A stretch of DNA of 40,335 bases from Acidimicrobiia bacterium. GTDB taxonomy: Bacteria; Actinomycetota; Acidimicrobiia; UBA2766. The stretch lies in contig JAIBAC010000009.1 in the NCBI GenBank assembly GCA_019695375.1, positions 1-40,335 on the forward strand, in the 5' to 3' direction. Below the pieces are notes generated by a model that saw nothing but the letters and a program-made list of their open reading frames with translations, did not search any database and was not told where the DNA came from. Of this stretch, positions 16,538 to 25,270 are shown piece by piece. The first letter of the stretch is position 1; every line of letters begins with the position of its first letter. A program made the position numbers and the translations under genes.

Positions 16538-16566
16538 TTCACGTGACAGGCGTTGCGTTGTAGCCT
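16538..16566 (+). promoter_or_regulatory. Candidate plus-strand promoter with no gene downstream
   Basis: TTCACG, 17 bp, TAGCCT. It points into the 3' end of mtaB, which is read from the opposite strand. The rest of the 181-bp gap (16476-16656) shows no convincing coding frame. If active, the promoter would make a small or antisense RNA. Confidence 0.25.
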
Positions 16567-16656
16567 GTGCGCGCGCGATATCGGGGGGAGTCGCGAGCGG
16601 TTCGGACGACGACGGCACGGCAAGACAGCGTGACAGCTGCGGGACCGGAATGGGCT

Positions 16657-18006
16657 TCAGGGCGCGGCGGCCTGTGCTCGGCCTGCCAGGCTGGTGGTAC
16701 CTGACACGCCGCCCGCTGACGCGGACTCGACCGACACGGTCACGACGTCGCCGACGAGGCCGGCAGGACCCGCGGTCGTGACCTTCAGGTAGTTGCCTGC
16801 GGTACCCATGAGCGTCGGGCGCACGTGCGCGGAGCCGGCACGTTCTGCGCGGCCGGCACGTTCGATCATCACGGCGAGCTCGCGTCCCACGAACCGACGG
16901 CCGAAGTCCGTGGTGAGGCGGTCGCCGATGCTGCGCAGGCGCGAGGAGCGATCCTTCTTGACGTCCTCGGGGACCGGTTCCGTGTGCGCGGCGGCCGGCG
17001 TGCCCGGCCGTGGCGAGTACCTGAACACGTGCAGCTTCGTGAACGCGATCTCCTCGACGAAGGCCGCCGTCTCGTCGAAGTGGGCGTCGGACTCGCCCGG
17101 GAAACCGACGAGGACGTCGGTGCTCAACCCTGCGTCGGGTCCGAGCGCCGACCGCACCCGTTCGGCTGCCGCGCGGAAGCCTTGCGTGTCGTACGGGCGG
17201 CCCATGGCAGCCAGCGTCGCGTCGCACCCCGCCTGCAGCGGCACGTGGAGGTGGGGGCACACCCGCGGGTCGTCCATGGCGGCGAGGAGGTCGTCGTCGA
17301 TCCAGCCGCACTCGATCGACGACAGCCGCAGCCACACGAGCCCGTCGACCTCGGCGAGGATGCGGCGTACGAGGGTGGCCAGCTGTGCCGTGCCCGCGGT
17401 GTCGATGCCGTACTTGCCGAGATGGACGCCGGTGAGCGCGATCTCGCCCGCTCCCGCGTCGACCTGCGCCTGCACACCCGCGATCACTGCGTCGGCACCG
17501 CGGCTCGTCAGGTCGCCGCGGGTCGTGGGGATGATGCAGAACGTGCAGCCCTCGTCGCAGCCGGTCTGGACCTTGAACGCCTGGCGCACCGGCTGCGCCG
17601 GCGACGCCACCGCTGCCGCCGACGTGCTCGGGGCGAGGCCACCGAGGCCCGCGACCGTCGCCGCGAGGTCGTCCTTGTCCTTGTTCGCGACGACGGCGAC
17701 GACACCGGGCAGCTCCGCGCACACTTCGGGCGCGGCAACGGCGTAGCAGCCGGTCACGACCACACGGGCGCCGGACTCGGCCGCGCGGCGCACGAGCTTG
17801 CGCGACGACTTCGACGCGTCGGAGGTGACGGTGCAGGTGTTGACGACGACCACGTCGCCGGGACGGCCTTCGGGTGGCGCGGTGCCCGCCCCGGCGACCC
17901 GGATCCCCGCGTCGCGCAGTGCGCGCAGGGTCTCGTCGGACTCCGCCTGGTTGAGGCGGCAGCCGAGCGTGAGCAGGCGGACCTGCCCGCCCCGCGCGTC
18001 GGTCAC
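16657..18006 (-). CDS. mtaB: tRNA t6A37 methylthiotransferase MtaB-like radical SAM protein
   Basis: This methylthiotransferase of the MiaB/MtaB/RimO family is probably the MtaB subtype, which converts t6A37 to ms2t6A37 in tRNA. The 449-residue protein has the N-terminal UPF0004 domain (LLTLGCRLNQAESDE, VVVNTCTVTSDASKSS, VVVTGCYA) supplying three Cys for the second Fe-S cluster. The radical SAM CxxxCxxC motif is in GCDEGCTFCIIPTTRG. LTGVHLGKYG and DVLVGFPGESD follow, then a TRAM-like end. The LTLGCRLNQ motif separates MtaB from MiaB (GCQMN). The start is GTG at 18006, overlapping the bldD stop by 4 nt, so the regulator and this tRNA enzyme are translationally coupled. Confidence 0.92.
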   Translation of the reverse strand: MTDARGGQVRLLTLGCRLNQAESDETLRALRDAGIRVAGAGTAPPEGRPGDVVVVNTCTVTSDASKSSRKLVRRAAESGARVVVTGCYAVAAPEVCAELPGVVAVVANKDKDDLAATVAGLGGLAPSTSAAAVASPAQPVRQAFKVQTGCDEGCTFCIIPTTRGDLTSRGADAVIAGVQAQVDAGAGEIALTGVHLGKYGIDTAGTAQLATLVRRILAEVDGLVWLRLSSIECGWIDDDLLAAMDDPRVCPHLHVPLQAGCDATLAAMGRPYDTQGFRAAAERVRSALGPDAGLSTDVLVGFPGESDAHFDETAAFVEEIAFTKLHVFRYSPRPGTPAAAHTEPVPEDVKKDRSSRLRSIGDRLTTDFGRRFVGRELAVMIERAGRAERAGSAHVRPTLMGTAGNYLKVTTAGPAGLVGDVVTVSVESASAGGVSGTTSLAGRAQAAAP

Positions 18007-18488
18007 AGACTCACGGGCTGGTGCAGCACACCGAGGTCCTCGAGGCGTTCCTCGAGCTGGTCAGGGGTCATCTCGAACAGGCACGAGAGCGCGCGCAGGT
18101 CGTCGCGGCGGATCGTGAGGACCTTGCCGTTGAAGTCCTGGCGCTGCACCTGGATCATCGAGATGTAGCGGCGCACCGGCTCGTACTCGGTCTCCTCGAG
18201 CTCGTGCAGGCGAGTGAGGTCGAGCGCGACTCCACCCTGGGTCGGGATCGCCGAGCGGCGCATGCCTGCTTCGGCGGGAAGGAGCTGTTCGGCGGGGACC
18301 TCGTAGAAGGTCGCCAGCTTCTGCAGGCGTGGCACCGAGATCGAGCGCTCGCCCCGCTCGTACGCGCCGAGCACGGACGCCTTGAACTGGTGCGTTGACA
18401 TCATCTCGACGTCCTGCAGCGACAAGCCCTTCTGCTTGCGAATGTTGCGGAGCCTCTCCCCCACCCGCTGCGCATATGTGAGCGTCAC
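18003..18488 (-). CDS. bldD: BldD-like c-di-GMP-responsive transcriptional regulator
   Basis: BldD is the actinobacterial master repressor of development, dimerised by tetrameric c-di-GMP. The 161-residue protein has an N-terminal XRE helix-turn-helix (about residues 8-70: RLRNIRKQKGLSLQDVEM, then VLGAYERGERSISVPRLQKL) and the BldD C-terminal domain (about 88-157). The c-di-GMP signature RxD-X8-RxxD is intact: R116-Q-D118, eight residues, R127-R-D-D130. The long upstream frame is not used: GTG at 18488 has GGGAGG 7 nt before it and gives the normal BldD length. The gene overlaps mtaB by 4 nt. Its targets here are unknown; the organism need not sporulate. Confidence 0.93.
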   Translation of the reverse strand: MTLTYAQRVGERLRNIRKQKGLSLQDVEMMSTHQFKASVLGAYERGERSISVPRLQKLATFYEVPAEQLLPAEAGMRRSAIPTQGGVALDLTRLHELEETEYEPVRRYISMIQVQRQDFNGKVLTIRRDDLRALSCLFEMTPDQLEERLEDLGVLHQPVSL

Positions 18489-18547
18489 CGACGAACCTCC
18501 CTGCTTCGCCGCCGGAGACCTTGCGCCGGGCCCCGCGGACAACACGG

Positions 18548-18577
18548 ATAGTGGCGCGCCCGACGCGGTGGTGGCAA
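18548..18577 (-). promoter_or_regulatory. Candidate promoter of bldD-mtaB
   Basis: TTGCCA, 18 bp, CACTAT on the minus strand, in the 106-bp gap between rsmE and bldD. A leader of about 50 nt with a strong GGGAGG Shine-Dalgarno would follow. Confidence 0.35.
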
Positions 18578-18594
18578 CTTCTTCGAAGGCGCTC

Positions 18595-19314
18595 CTACCC
18601 CCCCAGGGTTTTCGACACCTCGTCGGGGAGATCCTGCGCATCGAGACCACCCGCGGCGGCCACGGCGAGTGCGGCGGCGACGACCGCTGCCGTCTCGGTC
18701 CGCAGCACGCGGGGGCCGAGCCCGCACACGGTCCACCCGGCAGCGGACGCCGACGCGACCTCGGTCTCGGTGAAGCCTCCCTCGGGTCCCACGGCAACGT
18801 GCGCCGGACCCGCAAGCAGAAGCAACCTCGCACCGCCGCCGGCGCCGGGGTGGAGGAGGATGCCGCAGCCTGCGGCAACGGCGTCTCCGAAGGCGAGCGG
18901 TTCGCCGATCTCAGGTAGCCATGCTCCGCGGCTCTGTTCCACGGCTGAGCGCGCGATCGTCTCCCAACGGCGCTGCTTCGCCACGTGGCGCTCACCACGC
19001 TCACACAGGATCGGCCGAATCGCGGCGACCCCGAGCTCGGTCGCCTTCTCGACGACCAGGTCGAACTTCGTCCCCTTCCCGATCGCCGCCCAGAGCGTGA
19101 CCGACGGCGCTCTGGAGTCCGCGCGGCGCCAGGGTCCGACGACGGCGAGGCCGGCGGTGGTGAGCTCGGCGTCGGCGACGCCGCCGCGCCCGTCGGTGAC
19201 CGTCACGGCCGCACCGTCGCGCAACCTCAGGACTTTGCGCAGGTGGTGGTCGGTGTCCGCGCCGACGGCGAGCACCGGTGCGCGGTCGTCGACGACGAGG
19301 TGGGGCACCCGCAT
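18595..19314 (-). CDS. rsmE: 16S rRNA (uracil1498-N3)-methyltransferase RsmE
   Basis: RsmE methylates U1498 of 16S rRNA and is a SPOUT-class enzyme with a C-terminal knot. The 239-residue protein has the N-terminal PUA-like part (DHHLRKVLRLRDGAAVTV), KFDLVVEKATELGV, and the knot signatures VAVGPEGGFTETEV and LGPRVLRTETAAVVAAAL. Length is typical. The ATG at 19314 overlaps the dnaJ stop in TGATG, a standard coupled junction. It ends the lepA-hemW-hrcA-dnaJ-rsmE series; the dnaJ-rsmE pair is conserved in many Gram-positive genomes. Confidence 0.95.
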   Translation of the reverse strand: MRVPHLVVDDRAPVLAVGADTDHHLRKVLRLRDGAAVTVTDGRGGVADAELTTAGLAVVGPWRRADSRAPSVTLWAAIGKGTKFDLVVEKATELGVAAIRPILCERGERHVAKQRRWETIARSAVEQSRGAWLPEIGEPLAFGDAVAAGCGILLHPGAGGGARLLLLAGPAHVAVGPEGGFTETEVASASAAGWTVCGLGPRVLRTETAAVVAAALAVAAAGGLDAQDLPDEVSKTLGG

Positions 19315-20429
19315 CAGCGGAACACGTTGCGGATCCGGCTGATGACGCCGGGCGTGTCCGTGTTCTCACCGCGGATCTCCGCGAGGCGACGCAGGAGCTC
19401 TTCGGACTCCTCGTCGAGGTTGGCGGGCGTCTCCACGAGCAGTGTCACGATGAGATCGCCGTTGCCGGCGCCGCGCAGGTGCGGCACGCCCTGGCCTCGG
19501 TACCTGACGCGCTCGCCGGTGGTCGTGCCCGGCATCACGTCCACCGTGACCTCCTCGCCGGTGAGCGTCTCGAACGAGGTGCGCCCACCCAGCGATGCCG
19601 TCGTCATCGCCACGGGCAGGTGGCGGTGCAGGTCGAACCCCTCGCGGAACCAGCCGTCGGGTGGTGGCGCCACATGGAAGCGCACGTACAGGTCTCCGGC
19701 CGCGCCGCCGCGCCTGCCGACGTCACCGCGTCCGCTCAGGCGCAGGCGCGATCCGTCGTCGACGCCGCCGGGCACGTTGATCGGCAGGTGCTCGACCTCG
19801 GCGATGCGGCCCTCACCGCGGCACTCCGGACACGGCGCCGGGATCTGCCTGCCGGTCCCTTCACATGCCGCGCACGGTCCTGCGGTGACCATCTGGCCGA
19901 GCATCGTGCGGCGGACCTGCTGCACCTCGCCGCGGCCACCGCACGTGGAGCACACGACGGGCTCGGTGCCGGCGGCGGCACCTGTGCCTTCGCACGTCGC
20001 ACACGCGAGACGCACGCGCACGGCGATCTCGCGCTCGGTGCCGTAGACCGACTCGACGAAGTCGAGCTCGACGTCGACACCGACGTCGGCACCCGGTTCA
20101 GGACCGCGCGGACCGCCGAAACCACCGCCGAAGGGGCTGCCGCGCCCGAACGGATCTCCACCGAAGATCGTCTCGAACAGGTCGCCGAAGCCGAAGCCTG
20201 CGTCACCGCCGCCGCGGCCGTCGTCTCCGAAGGTGTCGTAGCGCCGCCTCCGCTCGGGATCCGACAGCACCTCGTACGCCGCCGTCACCGCCTTGAACTG
20301 CTCCTCGGCCGCCGGGTCGTCGGGGTTGGCGTCGGGGTGGTGCTCACGTGCCTTCTTGCGGAACGCGCGCTTGATCTCGTCGGCGGACGCGTCCGGTGTG
20401 ACGCCGAGGAGCTCGTAGAGGTTCGCCAC
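19314..20429 (-). CDS. dnaJ: Chaperone protein DnaJ (type I, hrcA-linked copy)
   Basis: DnaJ is a co-chaperone that delivers substrates to DnaK and stimulates its ATPase. The 371-residue protein has a J-domain (residues 1-65, with HHPD), a Gly/Phe-rich region, four CxxCxGxG zinc motifs (CATCEGTG, CSTCGGRG, CAACEGTG, CPECRGEG) and the C-terminal substrate-binding domain. The start is GTG at 20429, because AGGAG lies 5 nt before it; the in-frame GTG at 20435 would overlap that Shine-Dalgarno. The gene is 46 bp downstream of hrcA. No grpE-dnaK is nearby, so this is probably the second DnaJ of actinobacteria (DnaJ2) rather than the dnaK-operon copy. Confidence 0.95.
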   Translation of the reverse strand: MANLYELLGVTPDASADEIKRAFRKKAREHHPDANPDDPAAEEQFKAVTAAYEVLSDPERRRRYDTFGDDGRGGGDAGFGFGDLFETIFGGDPFGRGSPFGGGFGGPRGPEPGADVGVDVELDFVESVYGTEREIAVRVRLACATCEGTGAAAGTEPVVCSTCGGRGEVQQVRRTMLGQMVTAGPCAACEGTGRQIPAPCPECRGEGRIAEVEHLPINVPGGVDDGSRLRLSGRGDVGRRGGAAGDLYVRFHVAPPPDGWFREGFDLHRHLPVAMTTASLGGRTSFETLTGEEVTVDVMPGTTTGERVRYRGQGVPHLRGAGNGDLIVTLLVETPANLDEESEELLRRLAEIRGENTDTPGVISRIRNVFR

Positions 20430-20475
20430 CGTCACTCCTGTGCGTGGGGGCCTGTGGTCGTCGGGAGCAGGCGGC

Positions 20476-21501
20476 TCAGCCGCACTGCTGCAAGGTCGTC
20501 TCGAGATGGTCGGTGACGGCGTGCACCGCGGACATCGCATGGGTGTAGTCCATGCGGAGCGGACCCAGGAGCCCGAGCACACCGGTCGCCTCGCCGGCCC
20601 GATACGGCGCGGCGACGACCGACATCGCGTGCAGCGCCGGCACCTCCGATCCTATCCGCACGACCACACCGAGACGCTCCCCGTCGACGAGGCGCTGGAT
20701 CAGCGCGGCCACCTTCTGCTGCTCGTCGAGGAGCTCGAGGACCTCCGTCAGCGCGTCGGCGGGGTCGAGCACGGCGGCGAGGTTGGCGATGCCACCGCTG
20801 TATACCTCGGCGTCGGAGGTGCCGGCGCGGTCGAGGGCGTCGCGCACGGAGACGAGCACGAGCTCCACGTCGGGATCCGGGTGCCTCGCGTCGACCGCTC
20901 GCAGGCTCCAGGCCGACGAGCCGACGAGATGGCGGTTGAGGACCTCGTCGGCGATCGCGAGCCGGTCACCCGCGATGTCGACGTCGGTGTCGACGGTCAC
21001 CTTGACCACGCGAGCCGAGCGTGTGACGAGGACGACGAGGAGGCGGCGCCGGTCGAGCATCGTCAGGTGCACCGATGCGAGGGCTGCGTCCTCCCAGTGC
21101 GGCGCGAGGACCACGGCTGCCAGTGAGGTGAGGCTCGTGAGCAGGCGCGACGTGCCTGCGAGTATGTAGTCCACCCCGGCGTCGACGCCTGCGAAGAAGT
21201 CGCCGATCTCGTGCTGGTCGCGGCTCGGCAGCCGCTTGGTCGACGCCCAGTTGTCCACGTACCAGCGGTAGCCGCGCTGGGACGGGACGCGACCGGCGGA
21301 CGTGTGCGGCTGGAAGATGTAGCCCTCGGCCTCGAGCGCCGCCATGTCGTTGCGCACCGTCGCCGAGGAGACGTCGAGTCCGGAGCGGCGCAGGACCGTG
21401 GCCGAGCCGACGGGCACGGCCGAGCACACGTACTCGTCGATGATGGCCTTGAGGACGCGTGCCCTGCGCTGGCCCAGCTGGCTCGGATCTTGTGTCGTCA
21501 T
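20476..21501 (-). CDS. hrcA: Heat-inducible transcription repressor HrcA
   Basis: HrcA represses groE/dnaK-type heat-shock genes by binding CIRCE elements. The 341-residue protein has an N-terminal winged helix (RRARVLKAIIDEYVCSAVPV, SSATVRNDMAALEAEGYI), the signature PHTSAGRVPSQRGYRWYVD, and the GAF-like domain ending near GLLGPLRMDYTHAMSAV. The ATG at 21501 matches the family N-terminus; the long upstream frame lies inside hemW. TAACCT, 23-28 nt upstream, could be an internal promoter. No CIRCE inverted repeat (TTAGCACTC...GAGTGCTAA) occurs upstream of hrcA, so HrcA-regulated genes must lie outside the window. Confidence 0.96.
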   Translation of the reverse strand: MTTQDPSQLGQRRARVLKAIIDEYVCSAVPVGSATVLRRSGLDVSSATVRNDMAALEAEGYIFQPHTSAGRVPSQRGYRWYVDNWASTKRLPSRDQHEIGDFFAGVDAGVDYILAGTSRLLTSLTSLAAVVLAPHWEDAALASVHLTMLDRRRLLVVLVTRSARVVKVTVDTDVDIAGDRLAIADEVLNRHLVGSSAWSLRAVDARHPDPDVELVLVSVRDALDRAGTSDAEVYSGGIANLAAVLDPADALTEVLELLDEQQKVAALIQRLVDGERLGVVVRIGSEVPALHAMSVVAAPYRAGEATGVLGLLGPLRMDYTHAMSAVHAVTDHLETTLQQCG

Positions 21502-21524
21502 GTGCCTGCGATCGTCTTCGCAGG

Positions 21525-22688
21525 TTACCAACGCGAGACCGCTTTCCCCGCTGTCTCGGCCGCGGCGAGCACGACCTCGAGGGTGACCGCGCCGCCGACG
21601 GCCAGGCCGGCGTCGGTGAGCGCCAGCCGTCCGCCCGTGTAGGTGGCGAGTCCGTTGTCGACGAGGCCGGCAGGCACGGTCGAGGGGTCGGGCCAGACGA
21701 TCCCGGCGCTGCGGCGCAAGCCGAGCATGATCGTTTCGTCGCGCATCTGTTCGGCGGTCAGCTCCTCGCGGCCTGCGACGGGGTCGTCGCTGTCGACGTA
21801 GGTGCGCGGGTGGCGGTGGTTCCAGGTCCGCGTCCGCGTCGACGGCGAGTAGCTGTGGGCGCCGTTGCCGCAGCCGGCGTACGCACCACCGCTCCAGTAG
21901 CGCAGGTTGTGGACGCATGGGCGCGTCCGCGCCCAGTTGCTCACCTCGTAGCGCTCGTATCCGGCTCCCGCGAGGCGTTCACACGTCTCGGCGAGACGCT
22001 GTGCGGCCGTGTCGTCGTCCGGCGCGCAGGCCTCGCCGGCGGCCACCGCCCGACCGAGCGGTGTCGCTGCCTCGACCGTCAGGGCGTAGCACGACAGGTG
22101 CTCCGGTTCGAGTGCAAGCGTGAAGTCGAGGGTTCGTGCCCAGTCCTGTTCGGATTCCCCAGGAACCCCGTATATGAGGTCGAGGTTGATGTTGTCGTTG
22201 CCGGCTGCGCGTGCGTGCTCCACCGCGGCGACCACGTCGGCGTCGTCGTGCCGGCGCTCGAGGAACGTGAGGACGGCGGGTGTGACCGACTGCACACCGA
22301 AGCTGAGCCGGTTGGCGCCTGCGCCGACGGCGGCCTCGATCACCTCCGGCGATGCCGACTCGGGGTTCATCTCGACGGTGACCTCGGCGCCGTCGGCCAC
22401 GGGGACCGCGGCGAGCAGCTGCCCGAGCAGGTCGGCGCCTAGACGCGAGGGCGTGCCGCCGCCCACGAAGACACTCGCCGCTGGTTCGTGCACACGGGCG
22501 CGCAGCTCGCGCACGACACGATCGACGTAGGCCTCCATCAGGGAGTCGAGGTCGCTGAAGGCGGCGAAGTCGCAGTAGCCGCATCGGTGCGAGCAGAAGG
22601 GGACGTGCACGTACACGCCGAGGCCGGACGTGGCGGCGTCGCACCAGGACGGGTCGCCGGCCGGCGGACTCGGGCGCACCGCGTCCAC
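21525..22688 (-). CDS. hemW: Radical SAM protein HemW (coproporphyrinogen III oxidase-like)
   Basis: HemW is a heme-binding radical SAM protein related to HemN and implicated in heme delivery; many copies are annotated as oxygen-independent coproporphyrinogen oxidase. The 387-residue protein has YVHVPFCSHRCGYCDF with the CxxxCxxC cluster, FVGGGTPSRL, EMNPESASPE, RLSFGVQSV, NINLDLIYGVPGE and the C-terminal HemN-type domain (RYWSGGAYAGCGNGAHSY). Its motif lacks the extra fourth Cys of true HemN (CxxxCxxCxC reads CSHRCGYCDF), which favours HemW. The start is GTG at 22688, 3 nt after the lepA stop; a second GTG at 22679 is possible. lepA-hemW-hrcA order is widely conserved. Confidence 0.93.
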   Translation of the reverse strand: MDAVRPSPPAGDPSWCDAATSGLGVYVHVPFCSHRCGYCDFAAFSDLDSLMEAYVDRVVRELRARVHEPAASVFVGGGTPSRLGADLLGQLLAAVPVADGAEVTVEMNPESASPEVIEAAVGAGANRLSFGVQSVTPAVLTFLERRHDDADVVAAVEHARAAGNDNINLDLIYGVPGESEQDWARTLDFTLALEPEHLSCYALTVEAATPLGRAVAAGEACAPDDDTAAQRLAETCERLAGAGYERYEVSNWARTRPCVHNLRYWSGGAYAGCGNGAHSYSPSTRTRTWNHRHPRTYVDSDDPVAGREELTAEQMRDETIMLGLRRSAGIVWPDPSTVPAGLVDNGLATYTGGRLALTDAGLAVGGAVTLEVVLAAAETAGKAVSRW

Positions 22689-22691
22689 GTG

Positions 22692-24500
<1,809 letters not shown>

Positions 24501-24507
24501 GTCACGG

Positions 24508-24513
24508 ATTATG
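24508..24513 (-). promoter_or_regulatory. -10 box of lepA
   Basis: CATAAT on the minus strand (5 of 6 to consensus) ends 7 nt before the GTG at 24500. No Shine-Dalgarno is present. Confidence 0.5.
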
Positions 24514-24564
24514 ACGTGGGCACGCGAACGGGTGCCACGTGCCCGCAGCAGCCACACCAATTCA

Positions 24565-24601
24565 CTAGAACACCCTTGTAGTCATTACAGGGGCGTTCTA
24601 G
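24565..24601. promoter_or_regulatory. 37-bp inverted-repeat operator before the tetR gene
   Basis: Arms of 16 bp, CTAGAACACCCTTGTA (24565-24580) and TACAGGGGCGTTCTAG (24586-24601), are reverse complements at 14 of 16 positions around a GTCAT centre. The right arm ends inside the tetR -10 box (TAGGGT, 24599-24604) and the left arm covers the -35 position (TTGTAG, 24576-24581, 17-bp spacing). Binding would block this promoter directly. It is the natural candidate for autoregulation by the adjacent TetR protein. Confidence 0.75.
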
Positions 24602-24604
24602 GGT
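24599..24604 (+). promoter_or_regulatory. -10 box of the tetR operon
   Basis: TAGGGT ends 6 nt before the ATG at 24611, giving a leaderless mRNA. The box overlaps the right arm of the inverted repeat. Confidence 0.5.
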
Positions 24605-24610
24605 GTGCTC

Positions 24611-25270
24611 ATGGAGTCGAGGGGGGGCCGCGCGCAGACGGCGGGCAAGCGCCGCTACAGGTCGCCGCGGCGCGACGCGAACGCGGCACAGACGCGGCGT
24701 TCGGTCCTCGCCGCTGCTTCGGCGATGTTCTCCGAACGGGGCTGGGCGGGCACGAGCATGCGCGAGGTCGCCCGCAGCGCGGGCGTCGCCGTCGAGACGG
24801 TGTACGCCAACTTCGGGTCGAAGCAGGCCCTGCTCAAGGCGGCCCTCGACGTCGCCGTCGTTGGTGACGACCGGCCCGTGCCGCTCGCACAGCGACCGGA
24901 GTTCGCGACCCTCGGCGCCGGGAAACGGCGCGAGCGAGCGCGTGCCGCCGCTCGCCTCGTGCTCCAGATCCACAGGCAGACGTCGGCGCTCGGACGTGTC
25001 CTGCGCGAGGCGGCCGCCAGCGACGCCGGCCTCGGCCAGGAGCTGCGCGAGGCGGAGCAGCGGCGCCGCACGAACGTCGACCAAGGCGCCGCGCTCGTGG
25101 CCGGGCGGCCCGTGACCGAGACCGAGCGCGACGGGCTCTGGGCCGTGCTGAGCATGGAGGTCTACCAGTTGCTCGTGGGCACGGCCGGGTGGAGCGAGGA
25201 GGAGTACGAGGAATGGCTCACGGACACGATCGACCGGCTGCTGCCGGCCCGAGGAGAGGTATCCCGATGA
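24611..25270 (+). CDS. TetR-family transcriptional regulator
   Basis: The 219-residue one-component repressor has an N-terminal helix-turn-helix at about residues 25-75 (RRSVLAAASAMFSERGWAGT, then MREVARSAGVAVETVYANFG, then SKQALLKAALD). The C-terminal ligand domain is Arg/Ala-rich with no recognisable ligand signature. The basic N-terminal tail (residues 1-24) is longer than average. The ATG at 24611 fits the leaderless promoter; GTG at 24605 is an alternative. Its stop overlaps the start of the hemerythrin-SRPBCC gene (ATGA), so repressor and target are one unit, presumably autoregulated through the inverted repeat upstream. The inducer is unknown; a hydrophobic ligand of the SRPBCC domain is one guess. 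Confidence 0.92.
   Translation: MESRGGRAQTAGKRRYRSPRRDANAAQTRRSVLAAASAMFSERGWAGTSMREVARSAGVAVETVYANFGSKQALLKAALDVAVVGDDRPVPLAQRPEFATLGAGKRRERARAAARLVLQIHRQTSALGRVLREAAASDAGLGQELREAEQRRRTNVDQGAALVAGRPVTETERDGLWAVLSMEVYQLLVGTAGWSEEEYEEWLTDTIDRLLPARGEVSR

Noticed and set aside
16560-16656. Signal recognition particle RNA or similar conserved ncRNA
   Set aside because: A GGACCGGAA-like string caught the eye, but the conserved SRP loop sequences and a long helix are not present.
21502-21560. CIRCE element upstream of hrcA
   Set aside because: No TTAGCACTC...GAGTGCTAA pair is present; only a short TGCGA/TCGCA repeat is visible.
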